Source: Caprella mutica
Lineage: Eukaryota > Arthropoda > Malacostraca > Amphipoda > Caprellidae
DNA: 64,000 nt
Direction: 5' to 3'
Assembly (NCBI GenBank): GCA_947561585.1
Contig: CANNZV010003140.1
Span: 1 to 64,000 of the forward strand
In this document: positions 1-12,073 of the stretch, piece by piece
Numbering within the stretch: the first letter of the stretch is position 1
Layout of the letters: every line of letters begins with the position of its first letter
Notes under the pieces: model-generated
The model's input: the letters and a program-made list of their open reading frames with translations, nothing else
What the model was told of the DNA's origin: nothing
Databases searched by the model: none
Made by a program: the position numbers and the translations under genes

Positions 1-433
1 AATAGTTGTAAATAAAGCAATGAGGGTTAAAACAACCACCAATAGTTGTAAATAGAGCAATGAATGGTTAAAACAACCACCAATAGTTGTAAATAGAGAA
101 ATAAGGGTTAAAACAACCACCAATAGTTGTAAATAGAGCAATGAATGGTTAAAACAACCACCAATAGTTGTAAATAAAGCAATGAGGGTTAAAACAACCA
201 CCAATAGTTGTAAATAGAGAAATAAGGGTTAAAACAACCACCAATAGTTGTAAATAGAGCAATGAATGGTTAAAACAACCACCAATAGTTGTAAATAAAG
301 CAATGAGGGTTAAAACAACCACCAATAGTTGTAAATAGAGCAATGAATGGTTAAAACAACCACCAATAGTTGTTAATAGAGCAATGAATGGTTAAAACAA
401 CCACCAATAGTTGTAAATAAAGCAATAATGGTT
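1..433. repeat. Minisatellite, 40-41 bp unit
   Basis: About ten tandem copies of a 40-41 bp unit containing AATAGTTGTAAATA and a pyrrolidine-free, AT-rich remainder ending in AAAACAACCACC. Units alternate between a GAGGGTT and a GAATGGTT version. The array runs off the left edge of the window, so its true length is unknown. A short minus-strand open frame through it is only a by-product of the repeat. Confidence 0.9.
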
Positions 434-928
434 AGAAGCAATAACTCCCAATCAAGCAATGGCGGGTCAGTACGTTCTCTGTTTACAAGTCATCATTTAG
501 CAACTGAGATAGCAAGCCAAAGGCACAGACAGAGTTTGTCTGTCTGGTGATTGTACCGGCAGATTATTGGCATACCTATCATAGATATGTGCTGATGCTA
601 ATTAAGGGCAATGATATGCGTTATGCAGTGTGTCCCTAAAGTAACTAACCTGCAGTATGTGAGAAAATTATATGCATTAGTATTTTAAAACTGATTTAAT
701 TGAGCAGAAGACTGGTAGGGGGCAGTTAGTTTTGGGACACCCTGTATGTATCAATGACTATTTATTTGTATTTATAGTAACTGAATATCTCCATTAATAA
801 TTATAGGGGTTCTTTGATCTGTTTATTGTATATATACTTTAATAAATCATCACTTTTAAATAGAAAATATTATTATTGATATTTTTAGTATAAGTAGGCA
901 CACACGTCAGACCACCTACAACAGTCTG
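434..928. other. Unique AT-rich spacer, no gene seen
   Basis: No tandem structure, convincing exon or RNA gene was found between the first two arrays. Both strands are interrupted by frequent stops. Confidence 0.6.
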
Positions 929-2594
929 TATAAGTGCCTACATGGAAGTAGTCACAGTGAAAATAAGTGCCTACATGGAAGTAGACACAGTGAAGATAAG
1001 TGCCTACATAGAAGTAGTCTCAGTGAAGATAAGTGCCTACATGGAAGTAGACACAGAGAAGATAAGTGCCTACATGGAAGTAGTCACAGTGAAGATAAGT
1101 GCCTACATGGAAGTAGTCACAGTGAAGATAAGTGCCTACATAGAAGTAGTCTCAGTGAAGATAAGTGCCTACATGGAAGTAGACACAGTGAAGATAAGTG
1201 CCTACATGGGAGTAGTCACAGTGAAGATAAGTGCCTACATAGAAGTAGTCTCAGTGAAGATAAGTGCCTACATGGAAGTAGTCACAGTGAAGATAAGTGC
1301 CTACATAGAAGTAGTCTCAGTGAAGATAAGTGCCTACATGGAAGTAGACACAGTGAAGATAAGTGCCTACATGGGAGTAGTCACAGTGAAGATAAGTGCC
1401 TACATGGAAGTAGACACAGTGAAGATAAGTGCCTACATGGGAGTAGTCACAGTGAAGATAAGTGCCTACATAGAAGTAGTCTCAGTGAAGATAAGTGCCT
1501 ACATGGAAGTAGTCACAGTGAAGATAAGTGCCTACATAGAAGTAGTCTCAGTGAAGATAAGTGCCTACATGGAAGTAGACACAGAGAAGATAAGTGCCTA
1601 CATGGAAGTAGTCACAGTGAAGATAAGTGCCTACATGGAAGTAGTCACAGTGAAGATAAGTGCCTACATAGAAGTAGTCTCAGTGAAGATAAGTGCCTAC
1701 ATGGAAGTAGACACAGTGAAGATAAGTGCCTACATGGGAGTAGTCACAGTGAAGATAAGTGCCTACATAGAAGTAGTCTCAGTGAAGATAAGTGCCTACA
1801 TGGAAGTAGTCACAGTGAAGATAAGTGCCTACATAGAAGTAGTCTCAGTGAAGATAAGTGCCTACATGGAAGTAGACACAGTGAAGATAAGTGCCTACAT
1901 GGGAGTAGTCACAGTGAAGATAAGTGCCTACATGGAAGTAGACACAGTGAAGATAAGTGCCTACATAGAAGTAGTCTCAGTGAAGATAAGTGCCTACATG
2001 GAAGTAGACACAGTGAAGATAAGTGCCTACATAGAAGTAGTCTCAGTGAAGATAAGTGCCTACATGGAAGTAGTCACAGTGAAGATAAGTGCCTACATAG
2101 AAGTAGTCTCAGTGAAGATAAGTGCCTACATGGAAGTAGACACAGTGAAGATAAGTGCCTACATGGGAGTAGTCACAGTGAAGATAAGTGCCTACATAGA
2201 AGTAGTCTCAGTGAAGATAAGTGCCTACATGGAAGTAGTCTCAGTGAAGATAAGTGCCTACATAGAAGTAGTCTCAGTGAAGATAAGTGCCTACATGGAA
2301 GTAGACACAGAGAAGATAAGTGCCTACATGGAAGTAGTCACAGTGAAGATAAGTGCCTACATGGAAGTAGTCACAGTGAAGATAAGTGCCTACATAGAAG
2401 TAGTCTCAGTGAAGATAAGTGCCTACATGGAAGTAGTCACAGTGAAGATAAGTGCCTACATGGAAGTAGTCACAGTGAAGATAAGTGCCTACATAGAAGT
2501 AGTCTCAGTGAAGATAAGTGCCTACATGGAAGTAGTCACAGTGAAGATAAGTGCCTACATGGAAGTAGTCACAGTGAAGATAAGTGCCTACATC
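929..2594. repeat. Minisatellite, 33 bp unit with higher-order structure
   Basis: About 50 copies of a 33-bp unit containing GATAAGTGCCTACAT. Because 33 is divisible by three and the unit has no stop in one frame, a 551-codon open frame (from 942) crosses the array as an 11-residue repeat with core KISAY. There is no flanking exon, signal peptide or splice context, so I treat it as non-coding. Unit variants follow a higher-order pattern: the rare ACACAGAGAA variant starts at 1051, 1579 and 2305, spaced by 16 and 22 units. Confidence 0.92.
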
Positions 2595-2709
2595 TGAGTA
2601 GTCTCCATTCCAGAGATGCAAACCTATTCAGGATAATATCTGGTGCAATAAATTCCCAGAAATAAGTTGTCGGTTTGAATTCGAAATGAGGAACCAATGA
2701 AAGAGGAAC

Positions 2710-2840
2710 GGGAATGGGGGGGGGGATGGGAATCTCCTGGGAATGGGGGGGGATGGGAATCTCCTGGGAATGGGGGGGGGGATGGGAATCTCCTGGGAAT
2801 GGGGGGGGGGGATGGGAATCTCCTGGGAATGGGGTGGGGA
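2710..2840. repeat. G-rich minisatellite, about 28-31 bp unit
   Basis: Four to five copies of a unit with GGGAATCTCCTGGGAATG followed by a G-run of 7 to 10. The G-run length varies between copies, which makes the array a candidate for G-quadruplex formation and for assembly error. Confidence 0.85.
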
Positions 2841-2945
2841 TTATCTGGGGTATTGAGGGGGAGGAGGGGGGTATGGAGGAAATTAAAAAAAATATGGAAC
2901 TGAGAACTGGTAAGAAATAGAGGAAAAAAGTATATAGTAGATTAC

Positions 2946-3195
2946 GGGCACTCGTAGAGCGCATACCTTCGCTGTCGCTTATAAATGACATAAACCATTG
3001 AATAATACATGGGTTATAAATGACCTTGACCTTTGACCTGTTCACTCCCAAAATCTAACAAACTGGTTCCTGGATAATGACCAATCGTCCCACAAATTTC
3101 AGGCAATTTATTTAATTACTTTTGAGTTATGCGAATAACAAGATGATAAATGAATAAACTTGATCTAAATACAACCTTCCACAATCTGCGGAGGG
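2946..3195 (+). repeat. Dispersed interspersed repeat, copy 1
   Basis: This copy contains GACCTTGACCTTTGACCTG, then GACCAATCGTCCCAC and GAGTTATGCGAATAACAAGA. Related copies lie at 24093-24265 and 44472-44600 on the plus strand and 61365-61535 on the minus strand. It resembles the tail of a non-LTR retrotransposon or a SINE, but no reverse transcriptase is seen here and the assignment is an inference. Confidence 0.7.
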
Positions 3196-3348
3196 AAAAA
3201 AGGGAAATAGTGAAAGGAAAGACAATTTATTACCTTTGTAAAATTTAAAGCAAAAAGATAACCGTAGCTGATAGCAACATAGGCCTAGACCTTTAAAGGT
3301 CAGATAAAGGCCCATGTACCTTCTTAAGAATATGATGTAAATAAATTA

Positions 3349-3425
3349 CAGGCAGACTCGCTATAAGTAGACCCCGCTGTTATAACAGGACGAATTAAAG
3401 CGGAGTTGACCCCGAACTTACTTAC
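3349..3425 (+). mobile_element. Possible end of a pogo/Tigger-like DNA element
   Basis: Begins CAGGCAGACTCGCTATAAGT, which resembles the CAG-starting terminal repeats of pogo/Tigger elements. No matching opposite end was found nearby, so at most this is a fragment. Confidence 0.3.
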
Positions 3426-3452
3426 ATCAGTTGTACCGGAAAATTAAATTTA

Positions 3453-3665
3453 CCGGTACTAGATACCATTACCGATACTAGATACCACTACCGATACTAG
3501 ATACCACTACAGATACTAGATACCACTACCGATACTAGATACCACTACCGATACTAGATACCATTACCGATACTAGATACCATTACCGATTCTAGATACC
3601 ATTACCGATTCTAGATATCACTACCGATTCTAGATACCACTACCGATTCTAGATACCACTACCGA
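3453..3665. repeat. Minisatellite, 19 bp unit
   Basis: About eleven copies of a 19-bp unit, GATACCACTACCGATACTA, with CAC/CAT and ATAC/ATTC variants. Confidence 0.9.
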
Positions 3666-3829
3666 TTACAATCGGCACACTCTGATATCGTTGAAATGCT
3701 AATATCCGTGGGAACGATTCAAACCATACCAAATGTATCAGGGATTATATAATTTAACTCTAGTTAGCGAACATGTTGAAATAGAGGGTACTGTTCATCC
3801 TTGAAATATTTGATAATTTAACTCGTATA

Positions 3830-3882
3830 ATTTTACTTTATGATCGATAATGTGGAACAGTTCGATATCTCAGTACTTACCC
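3830..3882 (-). mobile_element. GGGTAA-family MITE, right-end fragment
   Basis: Contains GATCGATAATGTGGAACAG and ends CTTACCC followed by TA. This matches the right end of the MITE family seen complete at 4154-4309 and 12074-12285. Other single-ended fragments of the family lie near 19875-19918, 27019-27063 and 27344-27394 (right ends) and near 22160 and 22686 (left ends). Confidence 0.6.
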
Positions 3883-4153
3883 TACAACATTTTGATAAAT
3901 ACAAGATGGACATAAAATAAACAAGAATTTATTTTTTATTAACAATTGCCCGTCTCTAACAATTGCCCATCCTTCACAATTGTTAACAATATTGACTTAA
4001 CGTCTAGTAAAGTGCTACCCAGTCGCACGTAGTGCACACTCAGCTTTTTTGCCGTCACGAGCACAGTGATTCTTAACACTCTAATAAAACAAATACGATC
4101 TTTTTAGAGAGTGATAGTATTAGTGCTGTATGTGCGAAATAGTTGAGACGGTA

Positions 4154-4309
4154 GGGTATGTTACGAATTATAGGTCAGTACTACATCTTCGGTCATATAA
4201 GAAAAACAATATAAAAATTATTAGCCAAAAGTAATTCAATATTAATTTTATATTGTTTTTTCTTATATGACCAAAGATGTAGTACTGACCGATAATACGT
4301 AACTTACCC
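4154..4309. mobile_element. Complete MITE of the GGGTAA family
   Basis: A 156-bp element flanked by TA on each side. The ends are GGGTATGTTACGAATTATAG and, inverted, a matching segment ending CGTAACTTACCC. The inverted similarity extends inward through GTACTACATCTTCGGTCATA to the ATATAAGAAAAAACAATATA segment, so the whole element can fold into a hairpin. No coding capacity. TA duplications point to a Tc1/mariner/pogo-type transposase. Confidence 0.85.
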
Positions 4310-4439
4310 TACAAAGAGAGATAGATCAACGTTACATTTAAGTTTTTTTTATAATTAATACTATGCTATAATTTGAAAATAATAAAATACGTTTTCTACA
4401 ACGTTTTAAATAGATTACTATTGCTTTTCTATCAATTAA

Positions 4440-4800
4440 ATTTTATTTATTTTGCACATAGATTATTAACGTTTTTTTTTTGCACATAGATTATATAGGT
4501 ACTAACGTTTTTTATTTTCCACAGATAACTAACGTTTTATATTATTTTTCACATAGATCACAACCTATTTTGATAACATAAATTATCAACGTTTTTTACT
4601 CACATGGATCACTAATTTTTTTCACATCACTACCTATTTCTATTTTTTTCACACTAGTAACGTCTTTTTAATTTAAATCACTAAAATATTTTTTTTTTGC
4701 ATAAATATCACTAGCTACCTATTTTTTCGCACATAGACCACTACCTATTTTTCGCACATAAACCACTACCTATTTTTTAGCACATAGACCACTACAACTT
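4440..4800. repeat. Degenerate tandem repeat around CACATAGA
   Basis: A decayed array of roughly 26-40 bp units containing CACATAGACCACTACCTATT, with spacing and sequence drifting leftward. The best copies lie at 4730-4800. Confidence 0.6.
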
Positions 4801-4888
4801 TGACTCACCTCTAAGTGCCGTGGCTCTTTGTACCAGTGACTCACTGAGTCTCTCTGCCTCCTCACTCACATGAGTCTCCAACAGGAGT

Positions 4889-4985
4889 CGTGATGAGGAG
4901 AGGAGGGAGGAGTCAGTGAGGAGGGGGGAGCAGCAGGGGGAGGAGCATAGGGGGGTGGGGGAAGCTGAAAAAAGAAAAAAAATAC
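4889..4985. other. Purine-rich tract
   Basis: Nearly pure A/G on the plus strand, with several G-runs (for example AGGGGGGTGGGGGAAG) and an A-rich end. It may form a triplex or quadruplex. The short minus-strand open frame over it has no coding signature. Confidence 0.6.
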
Positions 4986-5951
4986 GATTAGAAGAAATTA
5001 CAATTTTTAAATTTAATTTAAACATATGAAAATTTAATTATTTATATACCTACATAAAAATTAATTTTTCAAATTTTTCGGTGCTCCCCGTAAAGTTCGA
5101 ATTCCCATAAAATTTATTCCGTTTTTGAAATAAGTGAAATGTTTATTTTTTTTTGAGCTATATTGGTATTAATATGTTATTTGTTTATATAGGTTAACAG
5201 GTATGTTATTATTTGTGTTACATAGATATAAATGTTAGTTTGTTCCCGTTTGATATTTATTGTAAATAACGAACAGTTCTCCCACCTTGTACTAATATTG
5301 ATACTAGTTACAGCGATAACTATTAACTAGTGAGAGTACCTAGTGATTTACTAGTAACTTGGCAAGTAGTGAAAACCTGAGCCCATCGTCTTCACAGTCT
5401 ACGGCAATAAAATAATAATTGAAGACCATTACTACTTTAATAACAAATAAGTACTTCTTTATTGTGTCTCCTGTCACAATTTTTATAGGCTCAATTGTCT
5501 TGGGGCTCAATCATTCCGAAGTTCAATTGCCTAGGGGCCTAATTATAAAGTACAATTACACAAAAACAGAATATTATCATTGTAAATACTGCAATTAAAT
5601 TTTTAAAAAAATCAATAATTTTAACTTCTTTCCTTATTAGTTTTCTAATTTCAAGTTTGCTCCGTTTCGACAGGCGGTGTTGAGTCATTTCTTCTGTTTA
5701 CTATGGGATAGAGTCTGTGGATATTGGGGGCAAACAAATTGAAAAGTAATGTTGTCGCATTATTGATGTAGAGGAGGAATTGATAGAAAAAGACACCGCT
5801 TAGAGTGTCTTGCGCTTTAAATATTTCCTGGTGAGTGATATCATTTACAATTATTCATAAATGATATAGAATAAATCATCAAAATAATCACAAATTGAAT
5901 TCACTTCAATGAAAATAAAAAAATGTTTATTTTTAAAGTATGGTAAAACAT
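4986..5951. other. AT-rich spacer, no gene seen
   Basis: No repeat array, exon with matching splice sites or RNA gene was recognised here. Confidence 0.5.
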
Positions 5952-6098
5952 GGTATGAGTGATACATAAAATTAACAGTATCAGTGATACATTGAATTAA
6001 CAGTATCAGTGATACATAGAATTAACGGTATCAGTGATATATAAAATTAACAGTATCAGTGATACATAGAATTAACAGTATCAGTGATACATAGACAT
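5952..6098. repeat. Minisatellite, 25 bp unit carrying GTATCAGTGATAC
   Basis: About six copies of a 25-bp unit containing ACAGTATCAGTGATACATAG. Each unit holds the interrupted palindrome GTATC-AGT-GATAC (first clear copy 5978-5990), a motif shared with other arrays and MITEs in the window. Confidence 0.88.
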
Positions 6099-6710
6099 AT
6101 TTCAATTTCAGTTTCCCAAAAATTTCTTTATTAGAAAAAAATTCACAATTTCTTCCAATTCAAAAAAAGCATATTAAATATCATACATTGTTTAAATAGA
6201 GATGTGATGACAAACCTCAGTTCAGAAAGGGTTAACCCTCTACTCTTACAAAGTACTTACACATCTACAGGCGACAAATGGTTGTTTGTCATACATGACA
6301 TACACCTATAGCACATATCTACCTGTAGCAACCATCAATTACAGAAATAAATATGAACATAGGGCAAAGTCTCAATTACCACATAGGAATCAAATACTGA
6401 AAGAAAATCAATATTCAAATACCCGTTTTTTAAATTTAAACCATATAATTTCACATACGGTAGCTGTCCCTTTACCCTACCATCTTTAAATGAATCAGTG
6501 GACTGTAATTTCTTTAGGTGACTGTACTCAGTTATTTATAATGTATAGGGTAGGTAGGCACAATAAAGTAGTTGTTATCTCTGTATGTGTTTACCCTACT
6601 CTCTTACCATATGATAATGCATGATACACTTACACACGAATATATTTAGATCAACCTTACCAACATTATAATAATGTTAAAATATTGCAAGAATATTAAT
6701 TATTACATTG
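6099..6710. other. Spacer, no gene seen
   Basis: AT-rich unique sequence. The 67-codon plus-strand open frame starting at 6286 has no recognisable domain and no splice context. Confidence 0.5.
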
Positions 6711-6970
6711 TAACAATAGTTTTACAATATTGTCCCAATGTTGTAACAATGTTGAGGCAATGTTGTAACAATATTGGGGCAATGTTATAACAATATTGGG
6801 GCAATGTAGTAACAATATTGGGGCAATGTAGTAACAATATTGGGGCAATGTTATAGCAATATTGGGGCAATGTTGTAACAATATTGGGGCAATGTTGTAA
6901 CAATATTGGGGCAATGTTGTAACAATATTGGGGCAATGTTGTAACAATATTGAGGCAATGCTGTAACAAA
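6711..6970. repeat. Minisatellite, 22 bp unit
   Basis: About twelve copies of a 22-bp unit containing CAATGTTGTAACAATATTGG. The half-site ACAATATTG is itself near-palindromic. Confidence 0.9.
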
Positions 6971-7167
6971 TATAACCCCAATTCCCATTGCTACAAGGTA
7001 TTAAGTAGTTACGACCATAGAGTCATTTACCAGTAATGACACTCCTTAATTCTCTAATTGTTCTGTAAACCTAATCGCAACATCAGTGGTACAACACTAA
7101 TAAGAAATGAACTGCACTTTAATGGGGATGAAATGGTAGCAACCTGTACTTTAATTCTACTAATTGA

Positions 7168-7283
7168 ACAGTTATAGTGACATACAGTTATAGTGACATA
7201 CAGTTATAGTGACATACAGTTATAGTGACATACAGTTATAGTGACATACTGTTATAGTGACATACAGTTATAGTGACATACAG
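7168..7283. repeat. Minisatellite, 16 bp unit
   Basis: Seven to eight copies of ACAGTTATAGTGACAT, almost without variation. Confidence 0.9.
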
Positions 7284-7317
7284 TTTGAGTATTTTTTCTG
7301 GATAGTATCACTATAAT

Positions 7318-7530
7318 GGTATTAAAATGTATGTATAGTTGTATTAAAATGTATGTATAGTGGTATTAAAATGTATGTATAGTAGTATTAAAATGTATGT
7401 ATAGTGGCATTAAAATGTACGTATAGTGGTATTAAAATGTATGTATAGTGGTATTAAAATGTATGTATAGTGGTATTAAAATGTATGTATAGTGGTATTA
7501 AAATGTATGTATAGTGGTATTAAAATATCC
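7318..7530. repeat. Minisatellite, 22 bp unit
   Basis: About ten copies of a 22-bp unit containing GTATTAAAATGTATGTATAG. It starts only 35 bp after the 16-bp array and shares the TATAGTG word with it, so the two may be related. Confidence 0.9.
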
Positions 7531-8040
7531 TATCAATTCATTAGAACTAACAAAGGTTTTTGTCGAAGATGTATAATAGAAACTGACAGTGAATTTATTC
7601 CTCCTGACAGCAATGCTGACAGTTATTGACAGGAAGAACTGTACACTCAGGAACACAGCTACAGTGCTGGTAGTACCAAAAAAATAGTATTAAAATAACA
7701 TTCAATATAATTTTTCAAATATTAATATTGTTGCAAATAACTAAATACACTTTAAATACCTTTTTCTCTCTCAATGGTAAAATATATACTCTATAATTTT
7801 CTTCTTAACTAGGCAAGTTTTTTCAGCAAGATAAACGTTTTATTTTAATACCTTGAACGTTTCTTTTTTATATTCAAATTTGAGCAACGTTTCTCAAGAT
7901 TTCTAGGTTTGAATTGATATATTTTTTTAATATCTATCAACAGTTTTCTTTTCTTTTAAGTTGATGACATTTCATCAAGTCTCTTAACTAGTAATACATT
8001 TAAATACTTAATGATACTGATAAGCTAAAGTTAAAAGTTA
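7531..8040. other. AT-rich spacer, no gene seen
   Basis: No array or exon was recognised between the 22-bp array and the MITE end at about 8041. Confidence 0.5.
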
Positions 8041-8105
8041 TTGTACGGCTCCACATATTCTATCGTATAAGAAACAACTAGAAAAATTATTATTTGTCTT
8101 TTATT
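8041..8105 (+). mobile_element. GGGTAA-family MITE, left inner part
   Basis: The stretch TTATTGTACGGCTCCACATA followed by ATCGTATAAGAAACAA and an AT-rich run matches the left arm of the MITE at 12074-12285. It leads directly into TTTTAATTGGTATCCA, which in the complete copy is the start of the central palindrome. Here it opens a 1.2-kb tandem array instead. Confidence 0.6.
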
Positions 8106-9315
8106 TTAATTGGTATCCAAGTTACTAGCAGGGTTTAATTGGTATCCAAGTTACTAGCCGGGTTTAATTGGTATCCAAGTTACTAGCCGGGTTTAATTGG
8201 TATCCAAGTTACTAGCCGGGTTTAATTGGTATCCAAGATACTAGCCGGATTTAATTGGTATCCAAGTTACTAGCCGGGTTTAATTGGTATCCAAGATACT
8301 AGCCGGGTTTAATTGGTATCCAAGTTACTAGCCGGGTTTAATTGGTATCCAAGTTACTAGCCGGGTTTAATTGGTATCCAAGATACTAGCCCGGTTTAAT
8401 TGGTATCCAAGTTACTAGCCGGGTTTAATTGGTATCCAAGATACTAGCCGTGTTTAATTGGTATCCAAGATACTAGCCGGGTTTAATTGGTATCCAAGTT
8501 ACTAGCCGGGTTTAATTGGTATCCAAGATACTAGCCGTGTTTAATTGATATCCAAGTTACTAGCCGTGTTTAATTGGTATCCAAGTTACTAGCCGGGTTT
8601 AATTGGTATCCAAGTTACTAGCCGGGTTTAATTGGTATCCAAGTTACTAGCCGTGTTTAATTGGTATCCAAGTTACTAGCCGTGTTTAATTGGTATCCAT
8701 GTTACTAGCCGGGTTTAATTGGTATCCAAGTTACTAGCCGGGTTTAATTGGTATCCAAGTTACTAGCCGGGTTTAATTGGTATCCAAGTTACTAGCCGGG
8801 TTTAATTGGTATCCAAGTTACTAGCCGGGTTTAATTGGTATCCAAGTTACTAGCCGGGTTTAATTGGTATCCAAGTTACTAGCCGGGTTTAATTGGTATC
8901 CAAGATACTAGCCGGGTTTAATTGGTATCCAAGTTACTAGCCGTGTTTAATTGGTATCCAAGTTACTAGCCGGGTTTAATTGGTATCCAAGTTACTAGCC
9001 GGGTTTAATTGGTATCCAAGTTACTAGCAGGGTTTAATTGGTATCCAAGATACTAGCCGTGTTTAATTGGTATCCAAGTTACTAGCCGTGTTTAATTGGT
9101 ATCCATGTTACTAGCCGGGTTTAATTGGTATCCAAGATACTAGCCGGGTTTAATTGGTATCCAAGTTACTAGCCGGGTTTAATTGGTATCCAAGATACTA
9201 GCCGGGTTTAATTGGTACCAAGATACTAGCCGGGTTAATTGGTATCCAAGATACTAGCCGTGTTTAATTGGTATCCAAGATACTAGCCGGGTTTAATTGG
9301 TATCCAAGATACTAA
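8106..9315. repeat. Minisatellite, 29 bp unit derived from a MITE centre
   Basis: About 41 copies of a 29-bp unit containing TTTAATTGGTATCCAAG and ACTAGCCGGG. Variants differ mainly at GTTAC/GATAC and CCGGG/CCGTG. Units with GATAC carry the full GTATC-CAA-GATAC palindrome. The first unit is continuous with a MITE arm at 8041-8105. Confidence 0.92.
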
Positions 9316-9755
9316 GAAAGCTAATAATAATTGAGAAATAACAATAGCATAAACTTACAATTACCAGATGTGAATGAAACACAGGATGAAAATTGCAATA
9401 GGTTTCTATTTTAAAAACTCTATTCAAATTTCAAAATAACATCGATAGATACTTTACTCTATTTCTAACTGGTACAGTAAATATAACAGTGTGGCTGTTA
9501 AAGGTGGTACATTCTGCACCACGGAAACCATTGGTACCTAGGTGGTACACAAACACCATAGGTTAAGTTAAGGTACCTAGGTGGTACATGGACCACAGAC
9601 ACACCACTGGTACCCCCAAGTTGCCTAATTGGTTCATATCTGGTAGTTCTAATCAGGGTTATTCATGAACTTTGAATCGCTCCACCAAATTAGATTGAAG
9701 ACCATAAACTTTGGGCCAAAAGTTGAGGGGATTTTTGCCTCGGATTTGAGGGGAG
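9316..9755. other. Spacer with a small GGTACC repeat
   Basis: Between about 9500 and 9640 the words GGTACCTAGGTGGTACA and ACCACGG recur as an irregular direct and inverted repeat. Otherwise nothing was recognised. Confidence 0.5.
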
Positions 9756-11356
9756 AGGTGTGGGATAAATGGGGATAGAGTGGGATATTAATGGGGATAG
9801 AGTGGGATATTGATGGGGATAGAGTGGGATATTAATGGGGATAGAGTGGGATATTGATGGGGATAGAGTGAGATATTAATGGGGATAGAGTGAGATATTA
9901 ATGGGGATAGAGTGAGATATTGATGGGGATAGAGTGGGATATTGATGGGGATAGAGTGGGATATTAATGGGGATAGAGTGGGATATTAATGGGGATAGAG
10001 TGGGATATTGATGGGGATAGAGTGGGATATAGATGGGGATAGAGTGGGATATTGATGGGGATAGAGTGGGATATTAATGGGGATAGAGTGGGATATTAAT
10101 GGGGATAGAGTGGGATATTAATGGGGATAGAGTGGGATATTGATGGGAATAGAGTGGGATATTGATGGGGATAGAGTGGAATATTGATGGGAATAGAGTG
10201 GAATATTGATGGGAATAGAGTGGGATATTGATGGGGAAAGAGTGGGATATAGATGGGGATAGAGTGGAATATAGATGGGGATAGAGTGGGATATAGATGG
10301 GGATAGAGTGGGATATTGATGGGGAAAGAGTGGGATATTGATGGGGATAGAGTGGAATATTGATGGGAATAGAGTGGAATATTGATGGGAATAGAGTGGG
10401 ATATTGATGGGGATAGAGTGGGATATAGATGGGGATAGAGTGGAATATAGATGGGGATAGAGTGGAATATAGATGGGGATAGAGTGGAATATAGATGGGG
10501 ATAGAGTGGGATATTGATGGGGATAGAGTGGGATATTGATGGGGATAGAGTGAGATATTAATGGGGATAGAGTGGGATATTGATGGGGATAGAGTGGAAT
10601 ATTGATGGGGATAGAGTGGGATATTGATGAGGATAGAGTGGGATATAGATGGGGATAGAGTGGGATATAGATGGGGATAGAGTGGAATATAGATGGGGAT
10701 AGAGTGGAATATAGATGGGGATAGAGTGGAATATAGATGGGGATAGAGTGGGATATTGATGGGGATAGAGTGGGATATTGATGGGGATAGAGTGAGATAT
10801 TAATGGGGATAGAGTGGGATATTGATGGGGATAGAGTGGAATATTGATGGGGATAGAGTGGGATATTGATGAGGATAGAGTGGGATATAGATGGGGATAG
10901 AGTGGGATATAGATGGGGATAGAGTGGGATATTGATGGGGATAGAGTGGGATATTGATGGGGATAGAGTGGGATATTGATGGGGATAGAGTGGGATATTG
11001 ATGGGGATAGAGTGGGATATTGATGGGGATAGAGTGGGATATTGATGGGGATAGAGTGGGATATTGATGGGGATAGAGTGGGATATTGATGGGGATAGAG
11101 TGGGATATTGATGGGGATAGAGTGGGATATTGATGGGGATAGAGTGGAATATAGATGGGGATAGAGTGGAATATAGATGGGGATAGAGTGGGATATTGAT
11201 GGGGATAGAGTGAGATATTGATGGGGATAGAGTGGGATATTGATGGGGATAGAGTGGGATATTGATGGGGAAAGAGTGGGATATAGATGGGGACAGAGTG
11301 GGATATTGATAGGGATAGAGTGGGATATTGATGGGGATAGAGTGGGATATTGATAC
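9756..11356. repeat. Minisatellite, 22 bp unit, about 73 copies
   Basis: A long array of a 22-bp unit containing GGGATAGAGTGGGATATTGA, with TTGATG/TTAATG/TAGATG variants that occur in blocks, suggesting local duplications. The 414-codon minus-strand frame is produced by the lack of stops in the repeat and is not a gene. Confidence 0.93.
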
Positions 11357-11745
11357 TAACAAGTATTAAATAAAATATATGTAAATATAATAAAATACGT
11401 AAATAAAATAATCTTTTCAAACAAATTATATAATTATTTACTAGTAAATATAATCATTAATCAACTTATGTAAATCTATATCATAATTTTTTTATCTATG
11501 AATTCATTTATTCTATATATTTTATTCAATATTCCAGATTGACTATTATTCTTGATCATTTCATAGATAATTTATCTATCTTTTAATATTCATGAAGCAA
11601 TTAAGTGATTGGATTAATAATTAATATCGACTTGTATTGAAATATAAAAAAAACAATAGATAAATTAAATGCAAATGATTGCAATGAATGTGATTAGTGA
11701 GCTATCTGACACTAGTGTTAATATTGAGTACAATTATTCTGCTAG
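11357..11745. other. Very AT-rich spacer, no gene seen
   Basis: No repeat array or exon recognised. Confidence 0.5.
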
Positions 11746-11926
11746 TTATGGTGGGGCCATAGAAGATTAAGAGGGGAAAGTTAAGGTGGGGCCATAGAAG
11801 ATTGAGAGGGTAAAGTTATGGTGGGGCCATAGAAGATTAAGAGGGGAAAGTTAAGGTGGGGCCATAGAAGATTGAGAGGGGAAAGTTATGGTGGGGCCAT
11901 AGAAGATTAAGAAGGGAAAGTTATGG
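11746..11926. repeat. Minisatellite, 35 bp unit
   Basis: Five copies of a 35-bp unit containing GGTGGGGCCATAGAAGATTA. Two further copies and one inverted copy of the same unit occur at about 25820-25917, 14 kb away, so the unit is dispersed as well as tandem. Confidence 0.88.
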
Positions 11927-12073
11927 TATATACCTATAGGTGTAAAATCTTCAGACAGTCCCATCATTTGAAGTTAGTTATTTTCGGTGACTTAGAAAAG
12001 AAGTGCAATCGGGTATTTTTTTTTTCTGTTTCAGTGTTTGTAGTTTACAGAGAGGGTTTGACAGTGATATTTA

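Noticed and set aside
942..2597. 551-codon open frame with an 11-residue repeat
   Set aside because: It lies entirely inside a 33-bp minisatellite; a unit length divisible by three with no stop gives such a frame automatically. No splice sites, signal peptide or flanking unique coding sequence.
8106..9315. CRISPR-like repeat array
   Set aside because: Units are directly abutting with no unique spacers, and the DNA is eukaryotic. The same applies to the other arrays.
10118..11420. Long minus-strand frames of 206 and 414 codons
   Set aside because: Products of the stop-free 22-bp array; overlapping frames encode the same repeat.
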